From: Elysia crispata
Lineage: Eukaryota; Mollusca; Gastropoda; Plakobranchidae
Length of the DNA stretch: 64,000 nt
Direction of reading: 5' to 3'
Assembly: GCA_033675545.1 (NCBI GenBank)
Contig: JAWDGP010002612.1
Coordinates: 297,501 to 361,500 of the forward strand
The position numbers and the translations under genes were made by a program. Below are positions 43,101 through 63,746 of the stretch, in pieces. Position 1 is the first letter of the stretch, and every line of letters begins with the position of its first letter. The notes under the pieces are model-generated. The model was not told the origin of the DNA. It made no database searches and saw only the letters and a list, made by a program, of their open reading frames with translations.

Positions 43101-45838
43101 TTTTCTTAAACCTATATACCTATGCTCAACAATCTTCATCGTCAAAATGTGCAACAAATTGGTTGCAAAGGAGTACTTGACAGAGCTCAAAGAAGCCATG
43201 CATTGTGTGCAGTCTAGACCTGTCTCCCCTGTGATTGGTCGATTGGTTGCCTAGAACTATTGGCATTATTGCTTATTACACTTTGTGTGCTAGTTTGTAG
43301 ACTAGATCTATGTCCTTTGTGATTATTTGATTGAACACTGTTAACCCATCCCATCTTTCCTTGGCTGTAGGTCTAAGCCTTAGACAATTAATGTCATTGT
43401 TTGAATACGACATTTTGCGTACCGGTACAGTGTTTTAGGCTAGATCTGTCTTCACTGTAATTGATCGATTGAACACTGTTAACCCATCCCATCTCTTCTC
43501 GGCTGTAGGTCTAGAACAATTTATGTTATTGCTTGGATCTACATTTTGTGTACCCGTACATTGTTTTAGGCTAGATCTGCCTTCACTGCGATTGATTGAT
43601 CGAACACTGTTAACCCATCACATCTCTTCTTGGCTGTAGGTCTAGAACATTTTATGTTATTGCTTGGATCTACATTTTGCGTACCCGTACATTGTTGTAG
43701 GCTAGATCTGCCTTCACTGCGATTGATTGATCGAACACTGTTAACCCATCCCATCTCTTCTCGGCTGTAGTGTAGTGCTAGGCCTAGAACTATTGGCATT
43801 ATGGGTTATTACACTTTGTGTGCCATTTTGTAGGCTAGATCAGTGTCCTTTGTGATTGTTTGACTGAACACTGTTAACCCATCCCATCTCTACTCAGCTG
43901 TAGGTCAAGGCCTAGAACAATTTGTTTTTGCTTGGATCTACATTTTGAGTACTAGTACATTGTTGTAGGCCAGATCTTCCTCCACTGTGATTGGTTACTT
44001 GAATACTGCTCACCCATCCCGTTTCTCCTCGGTTGCAAGGCTAGGGCATTCAGAAAGTTGTTTATGTTAAATCTCTTGGTAAGAATACACATGATAAAAA
44101 TCAAACATCTAGCATCAGAACCACAATAAGATTGATTTCTCACTATCACTACCCTATTAAAAGAGAAAGTCATAACAAACTGAAAAATTCAGTAGCTATG
44201 CCAAATAGACAACTGATACGGTTCGTAATAACCCTGACCCACAAAAGGAAGATTAATAAATTAATTGATGAGGTGAAAGAGAAATGCAAGAAGCACAGTT
44301 GTAACACATGACCTTGGAGTTCCGGCAAACGTGGTCTGGGCAATAGTGAAATGCAAAGATAAATACCAAAACATTCTTTACTCTGGCCAGGCTAAAATGA
44401 AAACAATTAAAGAAAAAAAGTCACAAATATTTTTTTACCAAACAAAAAAAAAACATGGCAAAAAATCAGAACACACTAGTAGCCAGCTGATAGCAGCTCA
44501 GTATTTACAATCAGTTTTTTACAACAGAGATAACACCATGATTTACTTAACTCATTATTTCACCTCAGTTGATCTTATCAGTTAAGTCCCCTGATGATGG
44601 AGTTAAGCTGAGAGAAAAATAAAATATGTACTTGCCAACTTAAATAAAGAGTCCTCAAATTCAATTTTCTTCTTGAAGTTTGCAAATTTTTTAAAAGATT
44701 TTCTTAATGCTTTTGATCACTCTTATTTCAGGAAATTTCAGAAAGATACGAGCATGACAGAAATGCCATTCCCTCAGATTCCCATGACGGAAGCAGAAAT
44801 AGAGTGTATTCTCTCAACTGCTGCAGAGATGGGTATGAATGTTCAAAGTAAAGGCACAGTAAGTTATTTAAAAGTTTTCAAAAAATCAAGTTTAGTAATG
44901 CTCGACTGGTTAGCTTGGGCATTTTAGTTTCAAAGCCTAAAAAATTATGAGTGTCATTATTTTCCCTTTCATTTGTGTAAATGATTACAAATTTCTTTTA
45001 AATTAATCTGGTAACATACCCATTCTCTGTCCTTGAAAGGCGGATTTTTCAAAAATGAACACATGGAAAACAGGTTGATGTGCAAATTTTTAATTGACAA
45101 CCAAAAATAATAAAACATTATGAAAAAAAACAGACCTCTTTCTATTCACACTCTTCAACAGAGGCTCACAAAACCATAAGCATGATTATTACTGTCAGTG
45201 TGCAAGGAGTGTTTCCCAAGTGCTCTAAAAGAGTAATCAAGCACAGCCAGATTGAACTTGAAAGTTTACTTTATCTATTAATTTCATTATATCATACATG
45301 CCTCAATACACTTAAACTGTATTTTTGTAAGCACTATATATTTAGTCAAACTGCTTTTAACTATATGTTTCCATGTTTAATCACTTTCCTGTATTTCGAA
45401 TAATTTTAAGCAATAAACAGTAAGTCCATTTTGTGTGTGCTTGTGAAAATTAAATATTAAAACTGTATGAATTTTATGAAACAATTTTGATTATTTGGCT
45501 CAAAGTTTTTTCTTGCTGGATTAAAGTGTTGAGAATAACCATGGGCAAAAAAAAAATAACCAGCAATCAACAGTATCTTAATTTCCAGGAATGAAACACC
45601 TGTCAATGTAAAAGGAATTTCTCAGCTATTAGTAAGAAATCACATAACTCTCTGTCGTGATAAGTGAATTTTAGCACTTCCATTTTTTCAATCATCAAGG
45701 GAGTGTTTTTTAATGTAAATATTCACTGCAATCATTATGCATGTTATCAGCAGAATGATTTCTATGTTTGTCTCATACTCTTTTTTCTTGCAGGGATCAA
45801 GCCTGAGGTATGAAGTCTACAAAAAAACAGCACCTTGA
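31147..45838 (+). CDS. FKBP6: FKBP6 / Shutdown-type inactive FKBP-TPR cochaperone (14 exons, 493 aa)
   Basis: Fourteen exons join in phase: 31147-31170, 32860-32974, 34558-34821, 35141-35230, 35744-35875, 37053-37123, 37947-38009, 38467-38526, 39780-39977, 41087-41196, 42247-42314, 42581-42695, 44732-44858 and 45794-45838 (TGA). The start is ATG at 31147 (MADVFSGL). Residues ~70-100 are acidic (DNEDEDEDENESGGE). Residues ~119-229 form an FKBP fold: HYNAYTDIGQAPYDS, GQLIPGLEMAI, RPEYAYGEHGCPPRIPPGAT, FDVEII. The position matching FKBP12 Trp59 is Leu, so isomerase activity is probably lost, as in this family. Residues ~254-385 are TPR helices (EAKEYFEQKNYHKAFGKYK; GKFDDAKESLRRARNLDP). Family knowledge: FKBP6/Shutdown is an HSP90 cochaperone needed for piRNA loading and germline transposon silencing. 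The protein is longer than human FKBP6 (about 327 aa), owing to the acidic N-terminus and a low-complexity C-terminal extension. It converges on MRPS23. Confidence 0.92.
33129..33865 (-). mobile_element. Degraded pogo/Tigger-type element in FKBP6 intron 2
   Basis: The left edge, ACAGTGGAAACCTC followed by repeated TTCGAATTAAGAG, is typical of pogo/Tigger termini. A related TTCGAATTAAGAGAATCGA motif lies near 33836. Between them is a fragment of the transposase DNA-binding domain, and the catalytic part is missing. The right boundary is approximate. Confidence 0.6.
33280..33445 (-). pseudogene. Pogo/Tigger transposase N-terminal fragment
   Basis: Minus-strand translation gives KRKHTILTLT, then after a frameshift KLKLLREIDN..TKKEIADN, a stop, then IPANTLSTILKNREK. 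This is the CENP-B/pogo helix-turn-helix signature. It carries one frameshift and at least one stop, so it is dead. Recognition rests on motif resemblance. Confidence 0.75.
34027..34051. repeat. (TA)n microsatellite
   Basis: Short pure TA run in FKBP6 intron 2. Confidence 0.85.
43290..44040. repeat. 131-138 bp tandem array, about 6 copies, FKBP6 intron 12
   Basis: The anchor GAACACTGTTAACCCATC (last copy variant) recurs at 43333, 43471, 43602, 43733, 43866 and 44001. Each is preceded by TAGGCTAGATCT and followed by CTCGGCTGTAGGTCTAGAAC. The central three copies are most alike. Minus-strand ORFs across it (43566-43799) reflect the repeat. It lies between exons 42581-42695 and 44732-44858. Confidence 0.9.
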
Positions 45839-47873
45839 TTTGTATGGAAAGCGACACAAAGAAATGTGGACCGAAGACGATAGAGTTCTATAAACCTGGG
45901 AAACAATAAGACCAGGAGTGTCAATACATTTTATTTCAAGATTGTTTTTCTCCAAAGGTTGTGGAAGTTTATTTTATTAGTTGGTTCCACTTAAGTTAGT
46001 TAAAAATTATAATTATAAAATGGAATTTGGGTTGATAGAGTTTTCTTACAGGGTTTTAAATTGGCTACAGAATGTAACACCAAATCCTCAGAAAATACAA
46101 ATGTTTTTATTTTATACTAATCATAGCTCTATTGTCCTTGATTTTATTGCTGTTAAAAATATTTTTTAGTTGTAACAAAAAAAACTTGATGTGTCAAAAT
46201 GACTTTTAATGAGTTAATAATATAGATTCTTTTTTTCCTATCATATAACTTATTTTAAGTTGTATTTGATTTGATTTTAATCATTTTTTTTCCTATGTTT
46301 TCATTTGCTTCAGATTCTTCTTTGACACCTTATCAAATTTTTTTGTGTTAGGAAAAAAAACTGAGGAGTTTGATTTGAAAGGAAATGTACAGAAGCAATG
46401 TAAGGCTGTTCTCATTGTGCCCCACATTTAATCAAATTTTTGTTTCGTTATTGAAGTATATTATACTGCTTGATGGAGTGAACGTTAGAGATCCAAAGAC
46501 ATTCAGTTACATCGTACCAATAAGTTGTTCAAAGCATATTCTAAACTTGTATCTGTAGGGGCTTTTCAATGAGGATGTAACTTAAGTCATCATATACTAA
46601 TGAACGGGTTTATGATCAACTCTGCCAGATGGAGCTTGCAATCTCCCTGTAGCTTCCTGTAGTGGAATGACAATATTAAGGGATCAAACTCTCCTTCAAT
46701 GTTAGTGTTGATGCAGGAATTGAGGTTCTAATCATCTTGATACAAGATAACTTCATAATTTTTTTTTTTTATTTAGAGATTAGAGATGCAATGAAACTTG
46801 ATGTCTAACACTATCACACATATGTTTGGAAATAAGAGTAAAAGGAACTTGAATCCAGGCCACTATACTTTATGTGTATAGATCTTTATGCACTTTAGAG
46901 ATTATTAAAGTGAAACTTAACATAATGTTTTGATTCCAAGACAAAGTTAACGTGTCCTGATATGGCAATTGGAAAGAAAGTAGAAACTGCTCTGATTTTC
47001 CAATTAAAACTGTCATATTCTTGGTGCTAATTAGCTTTTATACAAGTCAGGCATTTGCTTATGGGTCGCATATTTAAAAACATAACATTCAATATCTCAT
47101 TTAATTTTTTTTTTCTCATATTACTAAATTTTTTTCACGAATGATTTGATGTATTTTACGATGCTCTTACTCAAGTTCATTAAAAAATAAAAACCTGCTA
47201 TGTTTTCCCTGTATCATTTCCTCTCCTTTGTAAATAGCAAAGCATTTTTTAAAAAAATTTTGGGAAGTGTGAATGTTAGAAAGTGGAAAGGAAAGAATTA
47301 TAAAAAATTAATTTGTTTCAAACAGCTGGGTATGCCTTTTCTTGAGTTTTAAATGAAAAATTTTACACACAGATTTCTATCGAATAGTTTGGGGAATTTT
47401 GATATGTTCCAGAGAGCAGTGTTTGAACATAAAGGACAGTAACCATATTTACTAAAAACATAATGGATTTACTTCCCTCATTTCTTGCAGTCATTCTAGA
47501 AATCAGAAAAAATTATCAAGGGAAAATTATAGGTTAGAGGATTTTTTGTGATTTAAATGGATCATTGTTCGACCTAGTGATACTTCACTGTATCACCTGA
47601 AATTTGAGATGGAAGAAAATTGAAATATAGCTTTACCTAAACACTTTCACGAAAGGAGGTTAATTTTCCAGGAGCGATGTTGATTTAAGAGGTGTGCACT
47701 CTTTAGAAAGGATATACTAAATTGTTGTGATTGGGAAACTCATTCTTGATCTGACATCATTTTCTCCCATACAAACTCAAAACTGGAAACGGCCACATAC
47801 GACTTTTTCAAAATTTTCTTGTTTGAACACAAAAATATAAATCTAAATACCACAGGTTGAAATGAAATGCATG
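45839..47873. other. Convergent intergenic region / FKBP6 3' UTR
   Basis: There is no coding exon between the FKBP6 stop and the MRPS23 3' end. The first plus-strand AATAAA I see is at 47186-47191, which would give a long 3' UTR of about 1.35 kb. ATTAAA variants occur earlier, near 46905. Confidence 0.5.
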
Positions 47874-47879
47874 TTTATT
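47874..47879 (-). terminator. Polyadenylation signal of MRPS23
   Basis: AATAAA on the minus strand about 32 nt past the MRPS23 TGA, implying a very short 3' UTR. Confidence 0.6.
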
Positions 47880-47910
47880 ATTATAATATTAAAGCAAAAA
47901 AAAAGCAATG

Positions 47911-50900
47911 TCATCTAGGATCCTGAAATAACGAGTCAATATTAACTGTTGATGACTCTGACTCTGTAGCCTGTGTTTTGACTGGCCTTGAGGATATAAC
48001 TGTCGTGTTGGCAGTAAAAGGATCTTCAGGCTGAAGTTTGTCAGGTAGTGTGCCTTTATTTCTTGATTCTCTCTGATACTCTCTGTCTTTCACTTGTGAC
48101 TGGGTACAATGTATCAAAAGACGTATGGAATTATTAAAAGTTTTATAAAGTTGTTGAGCTCAGTATTTCATTGCTGATCTTATGTAAGGGTCACAAACAT
48201 TAATAGCTAGAAAATGTCTGAAGAAAAGCAATAAGAATCTTACTTTTTCTTTTCTTTTTACTTTTGTTTAAAAAATTAGAACTTTATAACCATACTCCAG
48301 TTAGTAATGGCCATTGTCATTACAGATTTATTTTTACTTAGTTGCCAAGATTCACTTTCTCAACTCTGTTAATCTAAATAAACAGCTGAAGTCTTCAATC
48401 TTGAGATAACACTTACTAGGATGATGTTATAGTTAGAACACAGTTTTTCAGCCAGTATTAATTATACTAATTTTATCAGTCTATTTACGTTTTAGCTCAT
48501 TGAATTTGGTACTGTATAGTCCTCTCTCTGTTTAATCTTTTAAAATGACAAAAACAGCTAAAACCCCTACCTTTTGTGCATCTCTTCTCTCCTCATGGGT
48601 GATTAACTTCACTCCTCCTTCCTTCAAAATTCGCACAGTTTCCTCAAATAGATGTTCTGTTGGTACAGATTTCTTTTCGTGCAGCTCCAGGTACTGGTCC
48701 ACAAACCTTGGGACAATCAAGAAATTCATAAATGGAAAAGTGTATCACATAAGGCATCTGAGAGTTTGTCCTATAACACTGGTATTTCATTGCTAGTATT
48801 AGTGGTTTGCAGTTACACCCGACCACATGTCAGAAGGCTTTCAATCATAGGATTATCTTAGCACGACCAATGACTACAGAAGGATTGGAGCTTCAATGAC
48901 GTCTGATGATATGTTTGGTAACATTATTTCACAACATAGAATTTGTAAAAGCATGATGGTTAAAAAAAATTTGAACACTTTTTAGTCCTATGAGTAATTA
49001 CTAAAAGGAGTGATCAAGATGAAAGACTTTATCAAAGCACAAACATACAAACACACACACCTTTGCTGTACCGATTTGATCTTTCCATCTGCCAATTTGG
49101 TTGCACCGGGGTCTGTGTATGTGTTATAGAAATGCCTGATGGTCGAAAAGAAAAGAACAAAACCTATCAATATTTGACAGCTTTGAAAGAACAATAACAG
49201 CTAGATAATATCTTAGAACCTGAATTTTTCAATTTCAGCTGCTTAGCAATATCCCTGCTGAAAAAAACTTTTTAACTTTTTTTTTTAAAAAATCATTATC
49301 AAAACTCCATTTAATACATTTTATTAACTCCAGTTTACCTCTGCAATGTTCTCAGTCACTGCTCTATTTTGAAACTTCAAATTTTGTGGAATATTCTGTA
49401 CATGTCATCTCGATGTTTTGGGAACAAAGTATGTCATATTCTATAATATGCCCGCACTTATTTTTTTTATTTCTTTGGCCTCTTAATTAACCTATACTAA
49501 ATTTTTAGCACCCATCATAAAACTAAGTCCTAAACATTTTAAGTTGGGGTTTGTCTGACAATGAAGCAACATGTGGTTCATCAGGAAATAAAAAAAGAAT
49601 CTAGAGTCAAATTTGATTTTAATTAATACATAAAAAAATCCTCTTGCCTCATGCCAATAAAGAATGGGAAGTCATAAAAACTTATGCTGAGTGGTGCTTA
49701 AGGTTTTTGCTAACACATGAAGTAGTCTGCACTAAGAAATCAAAACAATTCAAAATCACTGATGCAATCACCATTCCTCACGGGTAAGCAAATTTTAAGT
49801 CAGGAAAAAAAGAGCTCAAAAATAGTGTAAAAAATATCTCACACACACACACAAAAGAAGTGCTGGTAGCTGCACAGATTTCATGACTTTTAATTAGGTA
49901 GCATTACTCTGTGAAATCAAATTTTGGATCAAACAGATTAGATGTGTTTGTTTTTTTTTTTTTTTATAGATACATGTATAATCACTCAGGCAAAATTTCA
50001 TCTCAATACATGCATGCATTTGTTTCAATTTCTCACATTTACCATAATGTGAGCAGTAGACAAGCAGTGACTAAACATTTGATTTTTGATACTTGCGAGC
50101 CAAACGTACAAACCTCAGTCACACATGTCAAAGTGTTATGATCACAATTCATATTAAATACAGAAACCTCCTAAACTAAATCACAAGAATAGATGAAATG
50201 TTACAAGTATATATTCTTCTCCATGAGACAGTAAAAGTTACAGCTGAAGTATTCAAACATACAAAACAAATTAACTTACACACGGACAAAATCCTCTGGG
50301 TAGAGAATATTGGGAATATTCTGTTTTGGTGGGGGCTTGGGGCGAGGGGGAAAAGCCTTCACAACATCATACCAGATTGGCCTGTCTTCCTCTTTTATGG
50401 CACCAGATCTCAAAAGTCCTGTAAGTCTGAAAAATTGTGATTTTATTTGCAATTGTAAGGGTGGGCAGAGGAGGTTGTCAATGATAATATTTTTTTTTGT
50501 TCTCCACATATCTACTGACATGCCTTCATAAAATTCACAATGCTTCTTAAATTGAGTATGTAGTTTTTGCAAAGTTACATCAGAGATGGACAACCACTTC
50601 AAACATGTATTGTCTAAAGTCATCCTTGATACAGAATGATACATCTTAATTAAAATAATAATTATAATGTGACAATAATGCATATATTCATAGAAAGTTA
50701 AAACTTTCTTTAGATGCTCTACATAACTTTTTCATATTACACTTAAAAATAAAATGTGTTACAATATTTGCAATAACAAGTGAGAACAGTAGAACAGATT
50801 CAAGTTAGAAGAAGACAAAAGTTTGACTAAAATCTCTTAGGACAAATAAAAAATAGTTTGTATAAAGGTGATATGCTTTAAACATATGGTCCTCCAATAA

Positions 50901-53788
50901 AATAAAGGTTTTCTTACATTTATCCCTAGTTCATCTCACACACCTTTACAAAATATGATGTTTCAAATATTTTTCAAAACTTTCTAGGAGATAAATTTTC
51001 AAAATCTTTTTTTTTTTTTAAGAAAGTTCCAAAACTGAGGGGCACAGCTAGAGAAGACTTATTCACCAAATGAGTTAAAATTAGTTTCTAAGATGAAGGA
51101 GTCATCTCAATTCTCATGATTGTTACTCTCTTCTTGATTGGTGCAGGTTAATAACTTTTGTCAAGTATTGAGGTGCAGCACCATGAACGCCATGTAATAT
51201 AGCACGACACATTTGTAACTAATGCTTTGAGCAATCATAACCAGTGAAATTCCTTCTGATGGGAATTGCACTGGTTGACTTTTCATTTTTTTTTTAAAGA
51301 TCAAATGAACTGTGTTCTGCACCACCTGTAATTTAGACTGTACTTTGAACGAGGTTCCTGCAAGGCGCAAACAGAGCATTTCAATGAAAGGTACCAAAAT
51401 TTTAGTAACTCTAAGTGCCAAATTGTTATGTGAGCTGAGATGTTTCTACCTGTATGCTATCTCAGCTAACATAACTCCACTTGTACAAACATTATTTAAA
51501 ATCCCTTAATTGATGGAAAGTTTATCTGGAACTACATGCAAAGCCGGCCATAGACGATAAATTGATGTCCTCAATTGACTGGCGATATTGCTAACAATGT
51601 ACCAAGCAATAATTGCCTTCCATTTGCCCACAAACGCATCGACAAAATCATTTAATTTACAAGCTGAACTTGTGTCAAACTGGGCCCATGTGTAATAAAT
51701 AAAGTGTCAAGCAGCAGCAGTAACAGCGCTCTCTACGGCTATAATTATTTGGATTTGCAGAGGAAGAGCTAAATAAAGATGCTCATGTAGAGTATGGGTG
51801 AAGTGATGGCTACTGATATTAAAAAAAAAACAAGAATTATTCCATGTTCATTTAATTAAGGAATTGCAAGATATTCCAAAAGACTGGAAAAACTATTTGC
51901 CCATGAATAAAGAAACATATCTTGACCTATTGGAAAGGATTACCCCTTTGAATAAAAATCAAGAGACTGTCATGTACTCGACTATAACCCCACTTGAGCG
52001 ACTTTCTGTCACTTTAACAGGTTGATCTTTAGAAGACCTCAAATTTAGCACATGCATGTCAGCGCATTCCCTTGGGAGAGTAATTCCGGAAACCCGCAAA
52101 GCCATATTCAGCATGCTGAAACACGAATACCTCAAGGTAAGTGCAATTATTTTATTTCTCAATACAAATGCGGGCGAACTATAGTAAGCCGAAAATACAA
52201 ATATGCTGAATCATGATATCAACAGGTTTCGAACCCCATGATATTAGACTGAACTGAGTAGAATTTCCAGGCATTTTGAATGTGTTTTGGTGGTTGGATC
52301 AAACTATTTAGAACTATTTAATTAAATCTTGTTGAGAAAGGCTAACTGACTTCGTTTAAGAGACAACTAAATTGTAAAGAAGCAGTTTTACATAATTATG
52401 CATTCAAAAATTTTATACGTTAAAAGGCATTGTTATGTAGATCTAAGTAATCTAATATAAAACATGTAGAAATCAAGGCTTTTGTTTTGAGTTAGCAGAA
52501 CCTTAACGCTAACACACCCTTTCTCCCTCTGTCTCTCTCTCCTTCTCTCGTCTCTCTTTGCTTCTCTCTCTCTGTCACTTTCTTTCTCACTCACAGACAC
52601 CAGCTTTTTGTCTCATTTAAACTGAAGACAAAATACTAATGCAGCTATTAATTGGCATCATATGTTCGGTAGACGTCTTGTTGAACTGATCAAATGTTTC
52701 CCGACTAAGGCAATATTGAAGGTGGATTCTGCGGTCTAGCAAGCACACGGGAGTGACATGATAATGTCCTCATTTGTCTTTCATAGATGACTTCCGAAAT
52801 CGATTTTTGAGCGTGGAAATATTGTTCTGGTGTCATCTCTTTTAAGCTTTTGGCAACAAACAAACCAAATATGTCAAACATATATCTGTTTGAGGAATGA
52901 CCTGTATTTTATTGCATGCAAACTGTAACATTTCATCTTCTGGCCTTTTTCGTTTATTACTGTGGCCATGTGGCTCTTTGGACTGTGATGACTGTTCAGT
53001 AGTTCCACGTGTACTTGGTGCAGAGCCCTGTACTGGGTCAATTGAAACAGATGGAGCAGGGGCAGGGGCCTACTGGATAATACTGGTGTGGGAGGCGAGA
53101 TTAGAGTAAGCTCTAGCACTGTAGCAGCCTCATTAGAAGATCAAAACTGAATTTATATATTATAATAATGAATGAAAAAATGGGAATGATCCTTTTGGCC
53201 ACATGAGTGTTTAGGGCCTGAATACATAAAGTCTACTAGCAGTTGCGACACGTACAGTCAGCTTGTGATTTTCAATCTAAAGCAGTGGCACTCTCTTGCC
53301 TGGAAAACTTTTTTGATACAGATAGTGATGGCACTTTTGTCTGTTCCTTAATCTCAAGAAATCACTCAGAGGACACCACTAAGGTTGTTGAAGACTGGTT
53401 AAGGGCCCATTTTGAATCCATTTACTCTGCATGGCAACTATGAGAAATAAAAGTATCTTTGTCAAATCACAAAGCTCTATCTTCATTGCTTCATATCTAA
53501 ACCAAAGACTTCACCTACTCCTGCATAGGTATTGATTTTCATTTTTTTGTCTCCCTACCACACACAATGTCTCATATCTTTGCCAGAAAGGTTTTGTTTT
53601 TTTTACAATTAACTGAACTGGCCATATTGTGAACAAAACAAAAACAAGAGGAAAAAATAATTAGATTTTAAATGCTTATGGTTCTTGCTATAGTAGGCTT
53701 GCATTGTTATTATTTTGATTAAAACAAGTGTTAAAAGTGCAAACCTTGAGAATATTGAGCCAAGCTTGTCTCTCCTACTCCCAGCCAT
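47911..53788 (-). CDS. MRPS23: Mitochondrial small ribosomal subunit protein mS23 (5 exons, 196 aa)
   Basis: Exons on the minus strand, all in phase: 53745-53788, 50280-50426, 49061-49135, 48571-48706 and 47911-48099 (TGA). The first exon encodes MAGSRRDKLGSIFSR, matching the family N-terminus. The second has LLRSGAIKEEDRPIWYDVVK and AFPPRP. The third has HFYNTYTDPGATKL, and the fourth has RFVDQYLELHEKK and EETVRILKEGGVKL. The last exon is a divergent Ser/Thr/Glu-rich tail. The length fits the family (human about 190 aa). Role known for the family: structural protein of the 28S mitoribosomal subunit, made in the cytosol and imported into the matrix. The 3.3-kb first intron has captured Harbinger transposon debris. 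The start is head-to-head with LENG1 and about 1.7 kb from it. Confidence 0.94.
51840..52136 (+). pseudogene. Harbinger-type transposase N-terminal fragment
   Basis: A 99-codon plus-strand frame with one TGA at 52023-52025, in MRPS23 intron 1. It includes FHVHLIKELQDIPKDWKNYL, YLDLLERITPL, TPLERLSVTLT, then after the stop LEDLKFS..SLGRVIPETRKAI and MLKHEYLK. These match the N-terminal helical region of PIF/Harbinger (ALP1/HARBI1-like) transposases. The segment usually containing FLATG is shortened at the stop. It ends at a GTAAGT. No catalytic DDE domain is found downstream. Confidence 0.75.
52715..53105 (-). pseudogene. Harbinger accessory ORF (MADF/Myb-like protein) C-terminal fragment
   Basis: Minus-strand fragment: a Ser/Pro/Gln-rich stretch, then NKRKRPEDEMLQFACNKIQ. 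After a frameshift it continues FDIFGLFVAKSLKEM and AQKSISEVIYERQM, ending at TAG (52715-52717). This arrangement (Lys/Arg patch, FGxFVAxxLxxM, helix) is the C-terminal part of the second ORF found in animal Harbinger elements. It is opposite in orientation to, and 0.6 kb from, the transposase fragment, suggesting one decayed element. Family assignment is from pattern memory. Confidence 0.6.
53243..53443 (+). other. Unassigned short ORF in MRPS23 intron 1
   Basis: A 66-codon plus-strand ORF with balanced composition (FFDTDSDGTFVCSLI; VVEDWLRAHFESIYSAW). It is antisense to MRPS23 and next to the Harbinger debris, so it may be more transposon sequence. No family recognised; could be chance. Confidence 0.2.
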
Positions 53789-53957
53789 GTTTATTTTTTT
53801 TCTGTTGAAAGTTGAAAAACAGTAAATTTATACACTGGAATATATCTCATTTTTAGAACATGAATATTGAAGAGGGTTATAACATACTTTGATTGGTTTT
53901 AATTCCAACTTTATAAAAAAAAAAACCGTTAAAAAAGCTAATTCTTAGTCAACTTTG

Positions 53958-54205
53958 GCGACTATTTCCCAGTATCGTCCCAGCTCTTTTGTTTACATGG
54001 CAATCATATTGGATAATGGGGCCACAACTAATTGAATAACACTTATTTATTTTCTTCAATACATTTATTTTTCATTCCTAATTTTATTCCTTTATTCGAT
54101 ATAGTACTTGAGACTAGTCAGTTATTATCCAATGCCCCCCAGTATCCAATATGACTGCCATATAAACGAAAGAGCCGGATGGCACTTAGTATGTAATCCC
54201 CAACA
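53958..54205. mobile_element. MITE-like inverted-repeat element between MRPS23 and LENG1
   Basis: The left arm has CTCTTTTGTTTACATGGCAA and ATCATATTGGATA. The right arm, reverse-complemented, has CTCTTTCGTTTATATGGCAG and TCATATTGGATACTGG. Arms are about 50 bp and similar, enclosing about 130 bp of AT-rich DNA. Related termini occur at 55845-55908 and 62580-62643. It sits 170 bp upstream of the MRPS23 start codon. Confidence 0.7.
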
Positions 54206-55455
54206 TTTCCTCTGCAATTTACCGTTTTCAGTCGAGATCTAAATTCACCCCTCGGATGTGACAAAAAAAAAAAAAAGAAGATATATACTTTCGTTTACCT
54301 TGTTGCTTTTTTGCCAATATTCTATTTCAGTTCTAATAAAATTAAAGGCACCACTTGCTCGAGCCAAATTTTAATAATATAAATAATACTTTTAATATTT
54401 AAAAAAAGTTAAAAAATTAGGAATGATCTAGATCTAGTCTAGATCTTGTTCTATAGACTAGATCTATATCTACTAGATCTAATCTAGATCTAGATTGAGG
54501 CAAGAACTTGATCCAGTAAAAATGTTAATGAGTTGCAAATCTTAAAAATTTACGGAGACCATTGATCTAATTCTTGAAAAGAATTATCATTCTCAAACTT
54601 GATGAGATAGAATGTTGTATGAGTCTAGATTTAAAAGGTCTTTAGATCGGTATTTGAACAGTTGTTAAAACTCATGGGACGATTTCCTTTTTTGTTGAGA
54701 AAAAATGTTTGGAAACTTAACATTTCAGCACCACAATCTCCTGCCTCCAATCTAAATCTATCGCACTCATTCAGATAAACACATTTCATCTTGATTCGGG
54801 TGTAAATCTATATTTAGGGTAGTGATTTCAGACCAAATGCGAGCGTTAATACCTGAACTATAAGGAATCTGAATCTAAATTCAGATCCAAAAGCGAAAGG
54901 TCAAGAAAGAAAATTTCGTTTCATAATTTGTCGAATTCATAATTTTGTGTTCTACAGTGATATAATAATTTTATGTACTTTACTGACCACACATTTAAAA
55001 AAGGATTTTAATTTTTAGAAAAGAAAATAGACTTATCTAGAAATCTAGATCATTAGTCTACAATCATTTAAATCTAGCTTACTTAAGCATAAAATGAAGT
55101 GATGAAAATATATATATACAGCGATGATGGGTTTTTTTTTTCAAACTATGAATTAAACATAAGAACGAAATGGTTCTGATACTAATTTTATTGATAAACT
55201 CTTCTCGATCAAAGTTTCATTTGTACTGTAGTATTGTAGCAAGTCGTAAACAAACCGTTTTCCATGGATTAGTCGTCGATGTATCGAGATTTTGTAGAAT
55301 CTTGATGCAAACCAGGAATTTCAAGAGTTTAAAGTTTGAAGCAAGGATCTAGATTAAATTTCTATTTTTATACGGGATTCTTTTTCAAAGTAAGCATAGA
55401 CACCACGATAATTCTGATTTGGCAAACAAGTTGAGCCACTGTGATTTAAATTAAA

Positions 55456-63746
<8,291 letters not shown>

